From positions 1 through 48,998 of the forward strand of contig JAQXIE010000061.1 of NCBI GenBank assembly GCA_029007645.1: a stretch of DNA of 48,998 nucleotides, in the 5' to 3' direction. This DNA comes from Bacteroidales bacterium (GTDB lineage: Bacteria; Bacteroidota; Bacteroidia; Bacteroidales; Muribaculaceae). Each line of letters opens with the position of its first letter. Positions within the stretch are counted from its first letter, which is position 1. The position numbers were made by a program, and so were the translations under genes. This document shows, one piece after another, positions 18,850 through 28,339 of this stretch. Below the pieces are notes generated by a model that was given only the letters and a program-made list of their open reading frames with translations, ran no database searches and was not told the DNA's origin.

Positions 18850-19443
18850 TTACTTCTTGTCTTCGGCGAGAAGTTTCTCCAATGCCACGTAGAATTCCGG
18901 ATCGTCGCCGATTGTGATGTTGCGGATTTTACCCGCGGGATCAACTATTACCTTGGTCGGGAAACCGGGCACGGAGTAATCCTGGAGCACTTTGCCGCCC
19001 TTAGGATCCGGATTCCAGAGATTGACCCAAGGAAGCTCATATCTTTGCAGAGCCCGAATCCACATCTCTTTGGGATCACGGCATGCGACACCTATCACTT
19101 CCACCTGTGTCTGATACTTGGCATAGGCCTCCTTCAAGGCGGGAATTCCTTTGATGCAGTAACGGCACCAGGAGCCCCAGAAATCGATTATTACCCATTT
19201 GCCCTTGAAGTCGGAGAGGCTTACATCCTTACCCTCGCGGTCCTGGAAAGTGAATGCCGGAGCATCGACATCTCCCTGCTGCAGGCGCGCGATCCTGCGT
19301 TCCAGCTCCAGCTGTGCGGCACTGATCTGGTTTTCCTGCGGCGCAGCGCCGGCCCCGGTTGTTTCTGATTGGGCATCGGCAGCCAATACTCCCGACAGTA
19401 ATGCCATCGCCACTATAAAACTTTTTTTCATTTTCATAATCAT
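18850..19443 (-). CDS. TlpA-like periplasmic thioredoxin-fold protein
   Basis: 197-aa exported thioredoxin-like protein of the TlpA/ResA (AhpC-TSA/Redoxin) family. The signal peptide spans about residues 5-25 (ADAQ); ATG 19443, 19434 or 19428 could each start it. A helical stretch (ISAAQLELERRIARLQQ) precedes the thioredoxin domain, which begins APAFTFQDREGKDVSL. The redox motif WCRYC has C93 and C96, and the cis-Pro loop is GFPTKVIVDPAG. It likely acts as a periplasmic thiol-disulfide reductant; the partner is unknown. It is the last gene of the rho-aroC-radical SAM cluster, 21 bp after its neighbour. Confidence 0.9.
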   Translation of the reverse strand: MIMKMKKSFIVAMALLSGVLAADAQSETTGAGAAPQENQISAAQLELERRIARLQQGDVDAPAFTFQDREGKDVSLSDFKGKWVIIDFWGSWCRYCIKGIPALKEAYAKYQTQVEVIGVACRDPKEMWIRALQRYELPWVNLWNPDPKGGKVLQDYSVPGFPTKVIVDPAGKIRNITIGDDPEFYVALEKLLAEDKK

Positions 19444-19464
19444 AGTATTATTATTGTAAAACGA

Positions 19465-20373
19465 TCAGACCGGCAGTTTATTTTCAGCCAGACGTTTCAG
19501 CAGCATATCGGTAAATACATAATTTTTTACGCCCCATTTGGGCATCACCACCATCTCGGGGGGTGCCGTCGACAGAAACCGGTCGATTGCGATATGACGC
19601 GGCACCCTGTGCACGATCTTCTCGCACAATTCGAGATACTGTTCATAAGTATAAGGTTCGAGCGTCACTTCTCCCCTATCGATCATATCGGCCAATGGAG
19701 TGTCACGTAGCACCTGCAACTGATGCATCTTGATTGATTCCACGGGCAGCCGGCAAACGGCATCGACGGTCGCAAGGATATCGCTCTCGGACTCACCGGG
19801 CAGACCGGCAATCAGATGGACGCCGACATGCAAGCCGCGGCGCGCAGCCCTGCTGACCGAACCTACGGCAGTCGCCGCATCATGTCCGCGGTTGATAAGC
19901 CGCAGAGTCCTGTCGTGTAGACTTTCCATACCGAATTCCACAATCACCGGCACCTTGTGTCCGATTTCGGTAAGAACGTCAAGCACCGCATCCGGGACGC
20001 AATCGGGCCGCGTGCCCACAACGATACCAATGACATCCTCCACATCCAGAGCCTCCGTCAGATCAGCCTTCAGGTCAGCCGCATTACGGCCGTAAGTACT
20101 GCTGAACGACTGGAAATAAGCAAGATATTTCATCTGTGGATATTTCCGGGCGAAAAATTTCTTGCCGGCTTCGAGTTGCGCAGTTATCCCCTTGACGCCG
20201 AAGCAATAAGCGGGCGTGAATGACTGGTTGTTGCAATAAATGCAACCTCCACTGCCTAAGGTCCCGTCGCGGTTGGGGCATCCACGGTCGGTATTGACCG
20301 AGATTTTCTGCACCTTCACGCCGGGGAAAAGGGTCGCGAGATACTGACTGTAGTCGGTGAACCAAGGGTTCAT
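19465..20373 (-). CDS. TIGR01212-family radical SAM protein (YhcC-like)
   Basis: 302-aa radical SAM protein of the Elp3-like YhcC group, function unestablished. The iron-sulfur cysteines are C32, C44 and C47 (GCPNRDG, GGCIYC). Later motifs FGMESLHDRTL, GVHLIAGLPGES and IKMHQLQVLRDTPLA fit the group. The ATG at 20373 (MNPWFTDYSQYL) is chosen because homologues begin in this way. An in-frame start at 20430 would add 19 residues reading through the end of aroC. It sits 10 bp after aroC, so translational coupling is likely. The substrate is unknown. Confidence 0.9.
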   Translation of the reverse strand: MNPWFTDYSQYLATLFPGVKVQKISVNTDRGCPNRDGTLGSGGCIYCNNQSFTPAYCFGVKGITAQLEAGKKFFARKYPQMKYLAYFQSFSSTYGRNAADLKADLTEALDVEDVIGIVVGTRPDCVPDAVLDVLTEIGHKVPVIVEFGMESLHDRTLRLINRGHDAATAVGSVSRAARRGLHVGVHLIAGLPGESESDILATVDAVCRLPVESIKMHQLQVLRDTPLADMIDRGEVTLEPYTYEQYLELCEKIVHRVPRHIAIDRFLSTAPPEMVVMPKWGVKNYVFTDMLLKRLAENKLPV

Positions 20374-20383
20374 GCGTTCAGAA

Positions 20384-21340
20384 TCAAAGTCCGGCCATTC
20401 GCCACATATCGGCGATAACCATCCAGGCACGGGCCTCGACTACGGGGACAGCGCGGATTGCCACGCAGGGATCATGCCGTCCTTTGGCCGGAATCGCACA
20501 CGGCGAGCCGTCGGGATTCATGCCTGGCACCTCGCGCATCAGCGTGGGCGTCGGCTTGAAATAGACCGTGAAATTAACCGGCATTCCGTTGGAAATGCCG
20601 CCAAGGACACCCCCGTTATGATTGCTGAGGCATGTGGGGTCCTCGCCACTCGTGTTGAACAAATCGAGACACTCGCTGCCATGCATGGCCGCCATTGCCA
20701 TGCCGTCGCCGTACTCGAACGCATGCGCGGCGTTTATACCCATCATAGCCTCCGCCAGACGCGCGTGCAGCTTGTCGAACACCGGCTCTCCAAGCCCGAC
20801 CGGCAGGCCCTCGATGACGCAATGCACGATGCCGCCGGTGCTGTCGCCCGCATTCCGAGCTTCTTCAACCGAATTGGTTTCCTCGAACGTCGCGGAGATT
20901 TTCACACCGAGAGTCTTGAGCCATTCGCGGCACAGGGCACCTCCCACAACCCAGTTGACGGTCTCGCGGGCACTGGCCCGGCCACCGCCGGCATAGGCGT
21001 TGATGCCGTACTTGGTGCGGTAGGTGAAATCGGCATGGTTGGGCCGGAACCGCTCGGCGTAATCGCCGCTACGCTGGTCCGTGTTACGGATTATAAAACC
21101 GATGGGCGTACCCAGCGTGAGACCGTCCGCACTGATGCCCGACAGAAGTTCCACGCGGTCAGGTTCCATGCGTTGCGACGTCAGCGGGCTTGCGCCCGGA
21201 CGCCTGCGGTCCAATACCCGCTGAATTTCCTCGGGGTCGATATATACCCGCGAAGGGAGCCCGTCAAGGACTCCCCCCATGGCAGGCCCGTGGCTCTCGC
21301 CGAATGTGGCGAGACGTACAAGTGTGCCTGTGCTGTTCAT
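20384..21340 (-). CDS. aroC: Chorismate synthase, compact form
   Basis: 318-aa enzyme making chorismate from 5-enolpyruvylshikimate-3-phosphate with reduced FMN, the last common step of aromatic amino-acid synthesis. Diagnostic segments are TLVRLATFGESHG, RRRPG, ENTDQRS-like RNTDQRSGDY, RPNHADFTY, GGGRASARET, GLGEPVFDKL, GGVLGGISNG and KGRHDPCVAIRAVP. All are intact. It is shorter than the usual 350-360 aa. Roughly 25-30 residues are missing between the GVKISATFEE region and GDSTGGIV, and the C-terminus stops soon after the last motif. It lies between rho and the radical SAM gene with 10-bp gaps on both sides. Confidence 0.94.
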   Translation of the reverse strand: MNSTGTLVRLATFGESHGPAMGGVLDGLPSRVYIDPEEIQRVLDRRRPGASPLTSQRMEPDRVELLSGISADGLTLGTPIGFIIRNTDQRSGDYAERFRPNHADFTYRTKYGINAYAGGGRASARETVNWVVGGALCREWLKTLGVKISATFEETNSVEEARNAGDSTGGIVHCVIEGLPVGLGEPVFDKLHARLAEAMMGINAAHAFEYGDGMAMAAMHGSECLDLFNTSGEDPTCLSNHNGGVLGGISNGMPVNFTVYFKPTPTLMREVPGMNPDGSPCAIPAKGRHDPCVAIRAVPVVEARAWMVIADMWRMAGL

Positions 21341-21350
21341 TTGTTCCGAT

Positions 21351-23357
21351 TTATTTGTCCATGGTTACGAGCAGCTCCTCATTGGTGCGCGTAAGTTCCA
21401 TGCGTTTTTTGATAAATTCCATAGCCTCGACCGAGTTCATGTCGGAGAGGTAGTTGCGCAGGATCCACATGCGCGACAGCATCTCCTGCGAGCAGAGCAG
21501 GTCGTCGCGACGAGTGGAGGATGCCGTGATGTCGACGGCCGGGAAGATACGCTTGTTCGAGAGCTTGCGGTCAAGCTGCAGCTCCATATTTCCGGTTCCT
21601 TTGAATTCCTCGAAAATCACCTCGTCCATCTTGCTGGAAGTCTCTGTCAGCGCCGTGGCGATAATTGTCAGCGAACCGCCATGCTCAATGTTTCGGGCCG
21701 CGCCGAAGAAGCGTTTGGGTCGCTGCAGTGCATTGGCGTCGACACCTCCAGACAGGATCTTGCCGCTGGCGGGCGATACGGTATTGTATGCACGTGCAAG
21801 ACGAGTAATGGAGTCGAGCATGATCACCACATCATGACCGCATTCCACCAGACGCTTGGCCTTCTCCAGGACAAGGCCGGCTATCTTGACATGGCGCTCG
21901 GCCGGCTCGTCGAAGGTCGAAGCTATGACCTCGGCATTAACGCTGCGGCTCATGTCGGTAACCTCCTCAGGGCGCTCGTCGATCAGCAGCATTATGATGT
22001 AAGTGTCAGGATGATTCTCGGCGATAGCATTTGCGATATCCTTCAGCAGCAGGGTCTTACCGGTCTTGGGCGGAGCCACGATCAGAGCGCGCTGGCCTTT
22101 GCCGATCGGGGCGAACATATCTACTACGCGCGTCGAGATGTTCTGCTGGCGGCTGCGGATCAGATTGAATTTCTCGTCCGGGAAGAGGGGCGTCAGATGT
22201 TCGAAAGCCTCGCGGTCGCGAATCACCTCAGGATTAAGACCGTTGACGCTCTTCACTTCGCACAACGGGAAATATTTTTCACCGATACGTGGAGGACGGA
22301 TCGTACCTTCCACAACGTCGCCGGTCTTGAGACCGTACTGGCGGATCTGTTGCTGGGTGACGTAAACATCGTCGGGGCTGCCGAGGTAGTTGTAGTCGCT
22401 GCTGCGCAGGAAACCATAACCGTCGGGCATCACCTCGAGCAGACCGTAAGTCGACACGATGCCGGCCAGATCGTAATGGCTCTGGAACTGCGGCTGCTGA
22501 CGCTGCTGACGCTGCTGCTTCTTGTTCAGCTTCCTCTGCTGGTTGGGGTTATGCTGTACCTGCGGTTCCTGGATGGTGATGGGACCTGCGGGAGCCATCT
22601 GCACCGGAGCCGGTGCGGGAGCCTGAGCCATGTTCTGCTCATCGTTTTCTATTTGCTGCTGGCTGCGGGGCGTAAACGTGCGACCTTTGCCGAAAAACGA
22701 ATTGAGGCTGGCGTTCTTGCCCTGATTTTCCAGTCCGGGTTTCTGTTTCAGCTTCTGCTTGCGTCCGGGATTCTCGAACAGATCGGCGGGCATGCCGGCG
22801 ATTGTGGCTTTTTCCTCTGCAAATGCCGGTTCCGGAGCATTCTGCACCTCCGCCGGGGCTTCGGCTACGGGAGTCTGGGCAGCAGGTTCGGGTTCAATAG
22901 CTTCATTGGGTTCCTGAGCCGGGTTTTCCTGGCGGGCGGCTTCGGCCGCAGCCTCGGCCTTTTCGGCCTCAATCTGCGCCTTCGACTTGCGGCCACGCTT
23001 CTTAGGAGCCGGTTTCTGCTCAGCGGCAGCTTCGACAGTTTCGGGCTGCGCCTCGGCTGCAGGTATTTCAGCCGGCTGTTCGGCAGGAGTCTGCTTGGGT
23101 TTGCGACCACGTTTCTTGGACTCGGCCTTGGGTTCCTCCCCTTCGGCGGCATTGTCGGCCGCCTTGGCACGCGACTTGCGGCCGCGCGGCTTCATTTTGG
23201 CCATCTCCTCGCGTGCGGCCTGTACCGACGCGTTGTCGATAATGTAGTAAGCCAATTCCTGCTTGTCGGCATTCTCGACTTTCTTCATTCCCATTGATGA
23301 CGCCTGCTCCCGCAGCGCATTCTCATCCATGCTTATGAGTTCTTCGAAACTTTGCAT
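21351..23357 (-). CDS. rho: Transcription termination factor Rho with long disordered insert
   Basis: 668-aa hexameric RNA translocase that ends transcription. The N-terminal Rho_N helical domain ([20 protein letters not shown]) is followed, at about residues 50-290, by a low-complexity region rich in Ala, Glu, Pro, Lys and Gln. This region holds repeated basic RGRKSK/RGRKPK motifs. After it come the cold-shock RNA-binding domain ([21 protein letters not shown]), the ATPase with P-loop APPKTGKT (about residues 427-434), the [12 protein letters not shown] box and the arginine-finger region. E. coli Rho has 419 aa. The insert is common in Bacteroidota, and for B. thetaiotaomicron it has been reported to drive condensate formation. 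First gene of a four-gene cluster. Confidence 0.96.
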   Translation of the reverse strand: MQSFEELISMDENALREQASSMGMKKVENADKQELAYYIIDNASVQAAREEMAKMKPRGRKSRAKAADNAAEGEEPKAESKKRGRKPKQTPAEQPAEIPAAEAQPETVEAAAEQKPAPKKRGRKSKAQIEAEKAEAAAEAARQENPAQEPNEAIEPEPAAQTPVAEAPAEVQNAPEPAFAEEKATIAGMPADLFENPGRKQKLKQKPGLENQGKNASLNSFFGKGRTFTPRSQQQIENDEQNMAQAPAPAPVQMAPAGPITIQEPQVQHNPNQQRKLNKKQQRQQRQQPQFQSHYDLAGIVSTYGLLEVMPDGYGFLRSSDYNYLGSPDDVYVTQQQIRQYGLKTGDVVEGTIRPPRIGEKYFPLCEVKSVNGLNPEVIRDREAFEHLTPLFPDEKFNLIRSRQQNISTRVVDMFAPIGKGQRALIVAPPKTGKTLLLKDIANAIAENHPDTYIIMLLIDERPEEVTDMSRSVNAEVIASTFDEPAERHVKIAGLVLEKAKRLVECGHDVVIMLDSITRLARAYNTVSPASGKILSGGVDANALQRPKRFFGAARNIEHGGSLTIIATALTETSSKMDEVIFEEFKGTGNMELQLDRKLSNKRIFPAVDITASSTRRDDLLCSQEMLSRMWILRNYLSDMNSVEAMEFIKKRMELTRTNEELLVTMDK

Positions 23358-23372
23358 AATTTATCGTTTCTG

Positions 23373-23398
23373 CCGGAGCACCTGGTTTGATCCTCCGG
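23373..23398. other. Inverted repeat in the rho leader
   Basis: CCGGAG (23373-23378) pairs with CTCCGG (23393-23398) across 14 bases, about 16 bp upstream of the rho ATG on the minus strand. It could be a leader hairpin; rho genes are often autoregulated, but nothing more specific can be read here. Confidence 0.35.
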
Positions 23399-23650
23399 GG
23401 TTCTCTCACGACAAAGTGAAAAAACAGTATTTTTATTTTTACGGAATTGCGACCTCTGCCTCCCGGCAATATGGGCTTTGACCTATAAATTAAATGGGCA
23501 GTGGGTCGGAAATGTACTAAAGAATTACATTTAAGCTCATTCTTCATCAATATAACGCATATTTCGGCTTAAATGCACTGCAAATTTAGAAAAATTTTCT
23601 TTTTCCAGCAAATTATAGCGCCAATCAATGAAATAATGCGTTATAATATC

Positions 23651-24709
23651 ATGATGAAAAGGTATGCATTGCTTATATTGATAGCGGCTGCGGCCGTTTT
23701 TCAGGCGGTCTGGGCCGAATGGCATTTCCCGGAAAAATACAGGGGGCCGAAGTATTACACCACCGACACGACCTGGCATGAGGACATATTGCCGGGCTAC
23801 GAGGCGCGCTATGTCAACCAGGGCAAAGCGTTCGACGGGCCCTGCAGGTGCACGATAGTGCGCTTGCTCAGTAAGGACACGACACGTCGCGCCTTCCTGT
23901 ACGTCCACGGGTTCAACGATTATTTCTTCCAGTCGGAGATGGGCCGCAGATTCGTCGATTCGGGCTATAATTTTTATGCCGTCGACTTGCGTCGTTACGG
24001 CCGGAGCTGGGAGCCCTGGCAATATCCGTTCGATGTCCGCGACCAGAGGGAGTATTTCAACGACATCGATTCGGCGATATCCCAGATCCGCCGTGACGGC
24101 AACACCGACATCACACTGGGCGGTCACAGCACTGGCGGCCTCACCGTGGCCTATTACGCCGCGGAGCGCGGCAAGGATATCCCCGTGCAGCGCGTTGTGA
24201 CCAACTCGCCGTTCCTGGAATGGAATTTCTCACCGTTCATGCGCAATGTCGCCATACCTATTGTCGGCGCTCTGGGCAAAATATTTCCGGAGGCCAAGCA
24301 GAAACAAGGTCATTGCGACGGCTATGCCTACAGTCTGCTGCGTCAGTATCACGGCGAATGGGAATACAATACGGACTGGAAAATGATTTATTCGCCGCCG
24401 GTGACGTGGGGCTGGATCGGATCGATCAACACCGCGCACAGCCGTCTGATGAAGCATGCCGACCGGATCGCGGTGCCGATCCTGGTGATGCACAGCAGCC
24501 GCAAGATCGACGGCTGCAACTGGCGTCCCGACTTCCAGACAGGTGACGGCGTGCTGGATCCGGCCGAGATTCAGCGCCAGGGCGAACGGCTGGGCACCCA
24601 CCGGCATGTATGCACCATCGACAGCGGTATGCACGATTTGATCCTCAGCGAGTTCCGCCCTCGCGAAGCCACATACGACACGATTTTCTCATTTATCCGC
24701 AGTCATTAG
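23651..24709 (+). CDS. Secreted or membrane-anchored alpha/beta hydrolase
   Basis: 352-aa serine hydrolase of the lysophospholipase/monoacylglycerol-lipase-like alpha/beta group. A hydrophobic N-terminal signal (residues 5-22) precedes the domain. FLYVHGFNDYF forms the oxyanion region, GHSTGG holds the nucleophile S160, and SGMHDLILSE near the C-terminus carries the catalytic His. The cap-like middle contains DGYAYSLLRQYHGEWEYNTDWK. ATG 23651 is chosen (ATG 23654 and 23636 are also in frame). The substrate is unknown; lipid or ester hydrolysis in the envelope is a family-level guess. It is divergent from rho. Confidence 0.85.
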   Translation: MMKRYALLILIAAAAVFQAVWAEWHFPEKYRGPKYYTTDTTWHEDILPGYEARYVNQGKAFDGPCRCTIVRLLSKDTTRRAFLYVHGFNDYFFQSEMGRRFVDSGYNFYAVDLRRYGRSWEPWQYPFDVRDQREYFNDIDSAISQIRRDGNTDITLGGHSTGGLTVAYYAAERGKDIPVQRVVTNSPFLEWNFSPFMRNVAIPIVGALGKIFPEAKQKQGHCDGYAYSLLRQYHGEWEYNTDWKMIYSPPVTWGWIGSINTAHSRLMKHADRIAVPILVMHSSRKIDGCNWRPDFQTGDGVLDPAEIQRQGERLGTHRHVCTIDSGMHDLILSEFRPREATYDTIFSFIRSH

Positions 24710-24744
24710 CCGGACCGGGATTAGCATTTTTGTATTAATTTTTG

Positions 24745-24752
24745 TAAATTTG
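24745..24752 (+). promoter_or_regulatory. -7 promoter box of relA
   Basis: TAAATTTG lies 20 bases before the relA ATG. Upstream TTTG copies are present but the nearest is only 12 bases away, so the -33 element is uncertain. Confidence 0.45.
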
Positions 24753-24772
24753 CCCTATCAACCGAATCGACC

Positions 24773-26977
24773 ATGAGTGAAGAAACTGCAGAACTGCCCC
24801 TGTTGCGTGCCGAGCTCGGCGATATAATACTTGCCGAGCGGGATCTACACGGCATCGCCCGCAGCATATTTACCGACGAAGAGATTCAGATTATCGAGCC
24901 GCTGTTGAGCGAGGGTTACCGCCGGTTGCCCGCGCGCGATGCCAAAGGGCTGCCGATTGCGTTGAGCACATTGAATTGCGCCATTGAATTCGCGCACCTC
25001 ATCGACCCGGACCGCAATATCATGCTGGCCATAATGCTGCAGCCGCTCCATGCCGCCGACATGATGTCGGACCAGCGAATCAAGGAACTCGGCGGCGACG
25101 ACGTCCTCTCCCTGATACAGGGCATCGAGGCCGTCACACGGTTCAGCGACCGCAACAACGCATCGAACCAGGAAAACTTCCGCGGCCTGATGCTGGCTCT
25201 GGCGCACGACATCCGCGTGATCATCATCATGATAGTCCGCAATCTGGTGCTGATGCGGGCCATAAATCACCATCCCGACCAAAACTGGGTGCGCAGCGTG
25301 GCGTTCGAGGCAAATTACCTGTATGCACAGCTGGCACATCGCCTGGGACTATACAAGATCAAGGGCGAGCTCGAGGACCTCTCGCTCAAATATACCAACC
25401 GCGAGATATACTCCCAGATAGCCCTCAAGCTTAACGAGACCAAGAAATCGCGCGACGAATACATTCAGAATTTCATAGCCCCCTTGCGCGAGAACCTGGC
25501 CAAGGAGGATTTCTGTTTCGAAATCAAGGGACGCACCAAATCCATCTCTTCGATCTGGAACAAGATGAAGAAGCAGAAGGTGGATCTGCAGGGCATCTAC
25601 GACCTGTTCGCCATCCGCGTGATCATCGACACGCCGCTGGAGCGCGAGAAGACCGACTGCTGGAAGGCCTATGCGATACTCTCGGACATGTACCAGGCCA
25701 ATCCTGCGCGCATGAAGGACTGGATTTCCTTCCCCAAGAGCAATGGCTACGAATCGCTTCACGGCACGGTGATGGGACCCGGACACAAATGGGTAGAGGT
25801 ACAGTTCCGCACCCGCCGTATGGATCTTGTGGCCGAAAAGGGCCTTGCCGCGCACTGGCGTTACAAAGGCGTCAAGAGCGACAGCACCGACCAGTGGATG
25901 GCCAATATCCGCGACATTCTGGAGACCGCCGAGGCCGGTCCCATGCAGCTCATGAAGAGCATCAACATGGACAATGCGGCCAAGGAGGTATATGCCTTCA
26001 CTCCCAAAGGGGATCTGTTCCGGCTCTCGTCGGGGGCCACGGTCCTGGACTTCGCCTTCCATATCCACTCCAACATCGGTTCGCGCTGCACAGGCGCCAT
26101 TGTCAACGGCCAGCATCGCAAGATGACTTATCCGATCCACAACGGCGACACGGTGGAGATTCTGACCAGCGCCAACCAGGTGCCCCGTCAGGAATGGCTC
26201 AACATCGTCAAATCCACCAAAGCCCGCAACAAGATCAAGCAGTGTCTCAACGAGCAGAAACAACGCCTGGCCGATATCGGCAAGGAGGCCCTGACTCGCC
26301 GGGCAAAAAACCGAAAGATTGATCTTGACGAGGCTCTGCTGATGAAACTTATCAAGAAGCAGGGACATAAGTTCGTCACAGATTTCTACGCCGAGATCGG
26401 CGACGACAAGATCGACCCCGGACGTTTCCTGAACACCTACCTCGACTTCGTGAACCGCGAACATGAGAGCGAAAGGCTTTCGGCCCAGGAGTTCAGGATC
26501 AAGCAGGCCGAGCAGGAGGAAGGGACCGCCGATGTGCTCCATATCGGAGAAAAGACCATCAACGGCCTCAACTACAAGTTCGCACGCTGCTGCAACCCTA
26601 TCTATGGCGATGATGTGTTCGGATTCATATCTTCCGACGGAACGGTCAAGATCCACAAGGAGAGCTGCCCGAACGCGTCAAATATACGAGCCCGCTACCC
26701 TTACCGCATCATCAACGCCACATGGAGCGGCAAGACGGGCAATGTGATGCCCGCGACAATCCGCGTGATCGGCAACGACGACATCGGCATCGTGGCCAAC
26801 ATCACCGGAATTATCTCGCACGAACCGGGCGCCGTGCTGCGCAACATATCCATCGACTCCAACGACGGGATGTTCCAGGGATTCCTGGTGGTCGGAATCT
26901 CCGACTCGCGGCAGCTCTCGTCGCTGATCAAAAAAATCAGGACCGTGAAAGGCGTCAAGGACGCCGTCAGAATATAA
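24773..26977 (+). CDS. relA: (p)ppGpp synthetase, RelA type with degenerate hydrolase domain
   Basis: 734-aa long RSH alarmone enzyme. The N-terminal HD hydrolase domain has lost its metal site. The usual LLHDVVED is replaced by LQPLHAAD near residues 89-96, the ADRLHNMR motif reads VRNLVLMR (155-162), and the upstream conserved His is absent. The synthetase domain is well kept: GRTKSISSIWNKM, YDLFAIRVI, SNGYESLHGTV and VEVQFRTRRMDLVAEKGLAAHWRYK. TGS (VYAFTPKGDLFRL), the Cys-containing zinc-finger-like CCNPIYGDD and a C-terminal ACT domain complete it. Expected to be synthesis-only, with a separate SpoT elsewhere. A lipoprotein gene follows after 81 bp. Confidence 0.93.
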   Translation: MSEETAELPLLRAELGDIILAERDLHGIARSIFTDEEIQIIEPLLSEGYRRLPARDAKGLPIALSTLNCAIEFAHLIDPDRNIMLAIMLQPLHAADMMSDQRIKELGGDDVLSLIQGIEAVTRFSDRNNASNQENFRGLMLALAHDIRVIIIMIVRNLVLMRAINHHPDQNWVRSVAFEANYLYAQLAHRLGLYKIKGELEDLSLKYTNREIYSQIALKLNETKKSRDEYIQNFIAPLRENLAKEDFCFEIKGRTKSISSIWNKMKKQKVDLQGIYDLFAIRVIIDTPLEREKTDCWKAYAILSDMYQANPARMKDWISFPKSNGYESLHGTVMGPGHKWVEVQFRTRRMDLVAEKGLAAHWRYKGVKSDSTDQWMANIRDILETAEAGPMQLMKSINMDNAAKEVYAFTPKGDLFRLSSGATVLDFAFHIHSNIGSRCTGAIVNGQHRKMTYPIHNGDTVEILTSANQVPRQEWLNIVKSTKARNKIKQCLNEQKQRLADIGKEALTRRAKNRKIDLDEALLMKLIKKQGHKFVTDFYAEIGDDKIDPGRFLNTYLDFVNREHESERLSAQEFRIKQAEQEEGTADVLHIGEKTINGLNYKFARCCNPIYGDDVFGFISSDGTVKIHKESCPNASNIRARYPYRIINATWSGKTGNVMPATIRVIGNDDIGIVANITGIISHEPGAVLRNISIDSNDGMFQGFLVVGISDSRQLSSLIKKIRTVKGVKDAVRI

Positions 26978-27058
26978 TTTAAACCGGATATAATTTCAAC
27001 CGGCTACGACTTTTCAACACCCTAAAGCGTTATAGAGGATGAACAAAAACTGAATTAC

Positions 27059-27802
27059 ATGTTGAAACGAAATTATAAACATATCGCCACCGCCCTGCTG
27101 ATGTTGCCCGTTATAGGTTTGGCATCCTGTTCGGGAGGCAATGCCGAACGGTCGGCAGACAAGGCCTACGCCGCTGCGCTGAAGGACTCGATCCGCAACA
27201 TTCAGGCCGAGATTGACTCGTGCGACCGGAATCTGGACATCCTGCGCGACAACCAGGACGTATGGCTGCGCGATTTCACTACTGTAGCCAACAGTCGCGA
27301 AGCCGCGCCATATATGATCTACACGCCGTTCAAGGAAAAATATCCCCCGACCGAGACGGGTCTGATTGCCCGGCTGGCCGAGAACGGACAGCTGGAACTG
27401 ATAGCCTCGCTCCGGGGCGCACGGTTTGACCAGATAGCGGTTACCGCCGACATGGAGACCGTCACATCCGACGTCGTATCGCCCGACCAGGCGCTCAATT
27501 ATTTCGCCGACGGCCTCAACACCGTTATGTTCACAGGGCCGAAAGCCGATATGATAGGCCACCTTATCGCCGACAACGAGCTGAACCCGATCACGGTGTC
27601 GTTCATCAACGGCAAGCCCGTCAAGGCCATGAAATTGCCGGAGGAGTACAGCAAGATGATTTCGACTACGTTCGGGCTCTACAACACCCAGAAGCAGATC
27701 GCCGCGCTGGAGCGCCGCGTCCCCATGCTGCACCGCAAAATCGACCTGCTGCGCAGCCATCTTGACAAAACAGAGCAAAGAGACTCCACCGATAACCGCT
27801 GA
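27059..27802 (+). CDS. Putative lipoprotein with coiled-coil ends
   Basis: 247-aa protein with a lipoprotein signal: positively charged MLKRNYKH, a hydrophobic core and lipobox LASC with Cys24. Helical segments flank the middle (KAYAAALKDSIRNIQAEIDSCDRNLDILRDNQ, then near the end TQKQIAALERRVPMLHRKIDLLRSHLDK). The middle contains MIYTPFKEKYPPTETGLIARLAENGQLELIASLRG. I do not recognise a named family. It sits between relA and guaD with the latter only 16 bp away and is probably co-transcribed. Envelope location is inferred from the lipobox. Confidence 0.8.
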   Translation: MLKRNYKHIATALLMLPVIGLASCSGGNAERSADKAYAAALKDSIRNIQAEIDSCDRNLDILRDNQDVWLRDFTTVANSREAAPYMIYTPFKEKYPPTETGLIARLAENGQLELIASLRGARFDQIAVTADMETVTSDVVSPDQALNYFADGLNTVMFTGPKADMIGHLIADNELNPITVSFINGKPVKAMKLPEEYSKMISTTFGLYNTQKQIAALERRVPMLHRKIDLLRSHLDKTEQRDSTDNR

Positions 27803-27818
27803 CAATAATGAAAAAAAT

Positions 27819-28319
27819 ATGAAAGACACAGAGAAAGATAAACAGTTTGACGACTACAGGCCGCAATTCATGGATATGGCGGCCAGGCTGTCGTACGACA
27901 ACATCGACATCGGAGGAGGTCCATTCGGCGCCGTGATAGTCAAGGACGACGAGGTGGTTGCCACAGGCGTCAACAGCGTCACCAACGACAATGACCCAAC
28001 GGCACACGCCGAGGTCAACGCCATCAGGCACGCATGCCGCAAACTCGGCTCGTTCCAGTTGAAAGGATGCATCGTCTATTCCAGCTGCGAACCGTGCCCC
28101 ATGTGCCTGTCGGCGCTATACTGGGCCGGCGTAAAGAAAATATTTTTCGGAAATACCAAAGAGGATGCCGACGCCATCGACTTCTCCGACAAATTCATAT
28201 ACGACGAACTTGCACGCCCACGTTCCGAACGCAAGCTGCCGACCGTGAAAGTCGACAGCACCGAGACCATCAAGGCATTCGAGAAATGGGCGGCCACAGA
28301 CTCAAAAACAAAATATTAA
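27819..28319 (+). CDS. guaD: Guanine deaminase (cytidine-deaminase fold)
   Basis: 166-aa zinc deaminase converting guanine to xanthine and ammonia. The zinc site is complete: HAE with H63 and catalytic E65, and PCPMC with C93 and C96. Overall it resembles the small Bacillus-type GuaD, including GGPFGAVIVKD, DPTAHAEVNAIRHAC, SSCEPCPMCLSALYWAGVK, and the terminal segment DFSDKFIYDEL, which normally contributes to the active site. That tail argues against tRNA adenosine deaminase TadA. ATG 27819 is chosen; an in-frame TTG at 27762 lies inside the upstream gene. Confidence 0.9.
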   Translation: MKDTEKDKQFDDYRPQFMDMAARLSYDNIDIGGGPFGAVIVKDDEVVATGVNSVTNDNDPTAHAEVNAIRHACRKLGSFQLKGCIVYSSCEPCPMCLSALYWAGVKKIFFGNTKEDADAIDFSDKFIYDELARPRSERKLPTVKVDSTETIKAFEKWAATDSKTKY

Positions 28320-28339
28320 AACAACATAACCTTTAAACC

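Noticed and set aside
20357-21394. A 345-codon plus-strand frame opposite aroC
   Set aside because: Longer than aroC itself but fully antisense to its conserved motifs and without recognisable domains.
21279-23297. A 672-codon open frame on the plus strand opposite rho
   Set aside because: It lies antisense to nearly all of Rho, a certain gene. Its translation is a Leu/Gly/Arg-rich composition without domains, as expected from the complement of GC-rich codons.
25349-26656. A 435-codon minus-strand frame opposite relA
   Set aside because: Antisense to the synthetase, TGS and zinc-finger regions; no domain or start signal.
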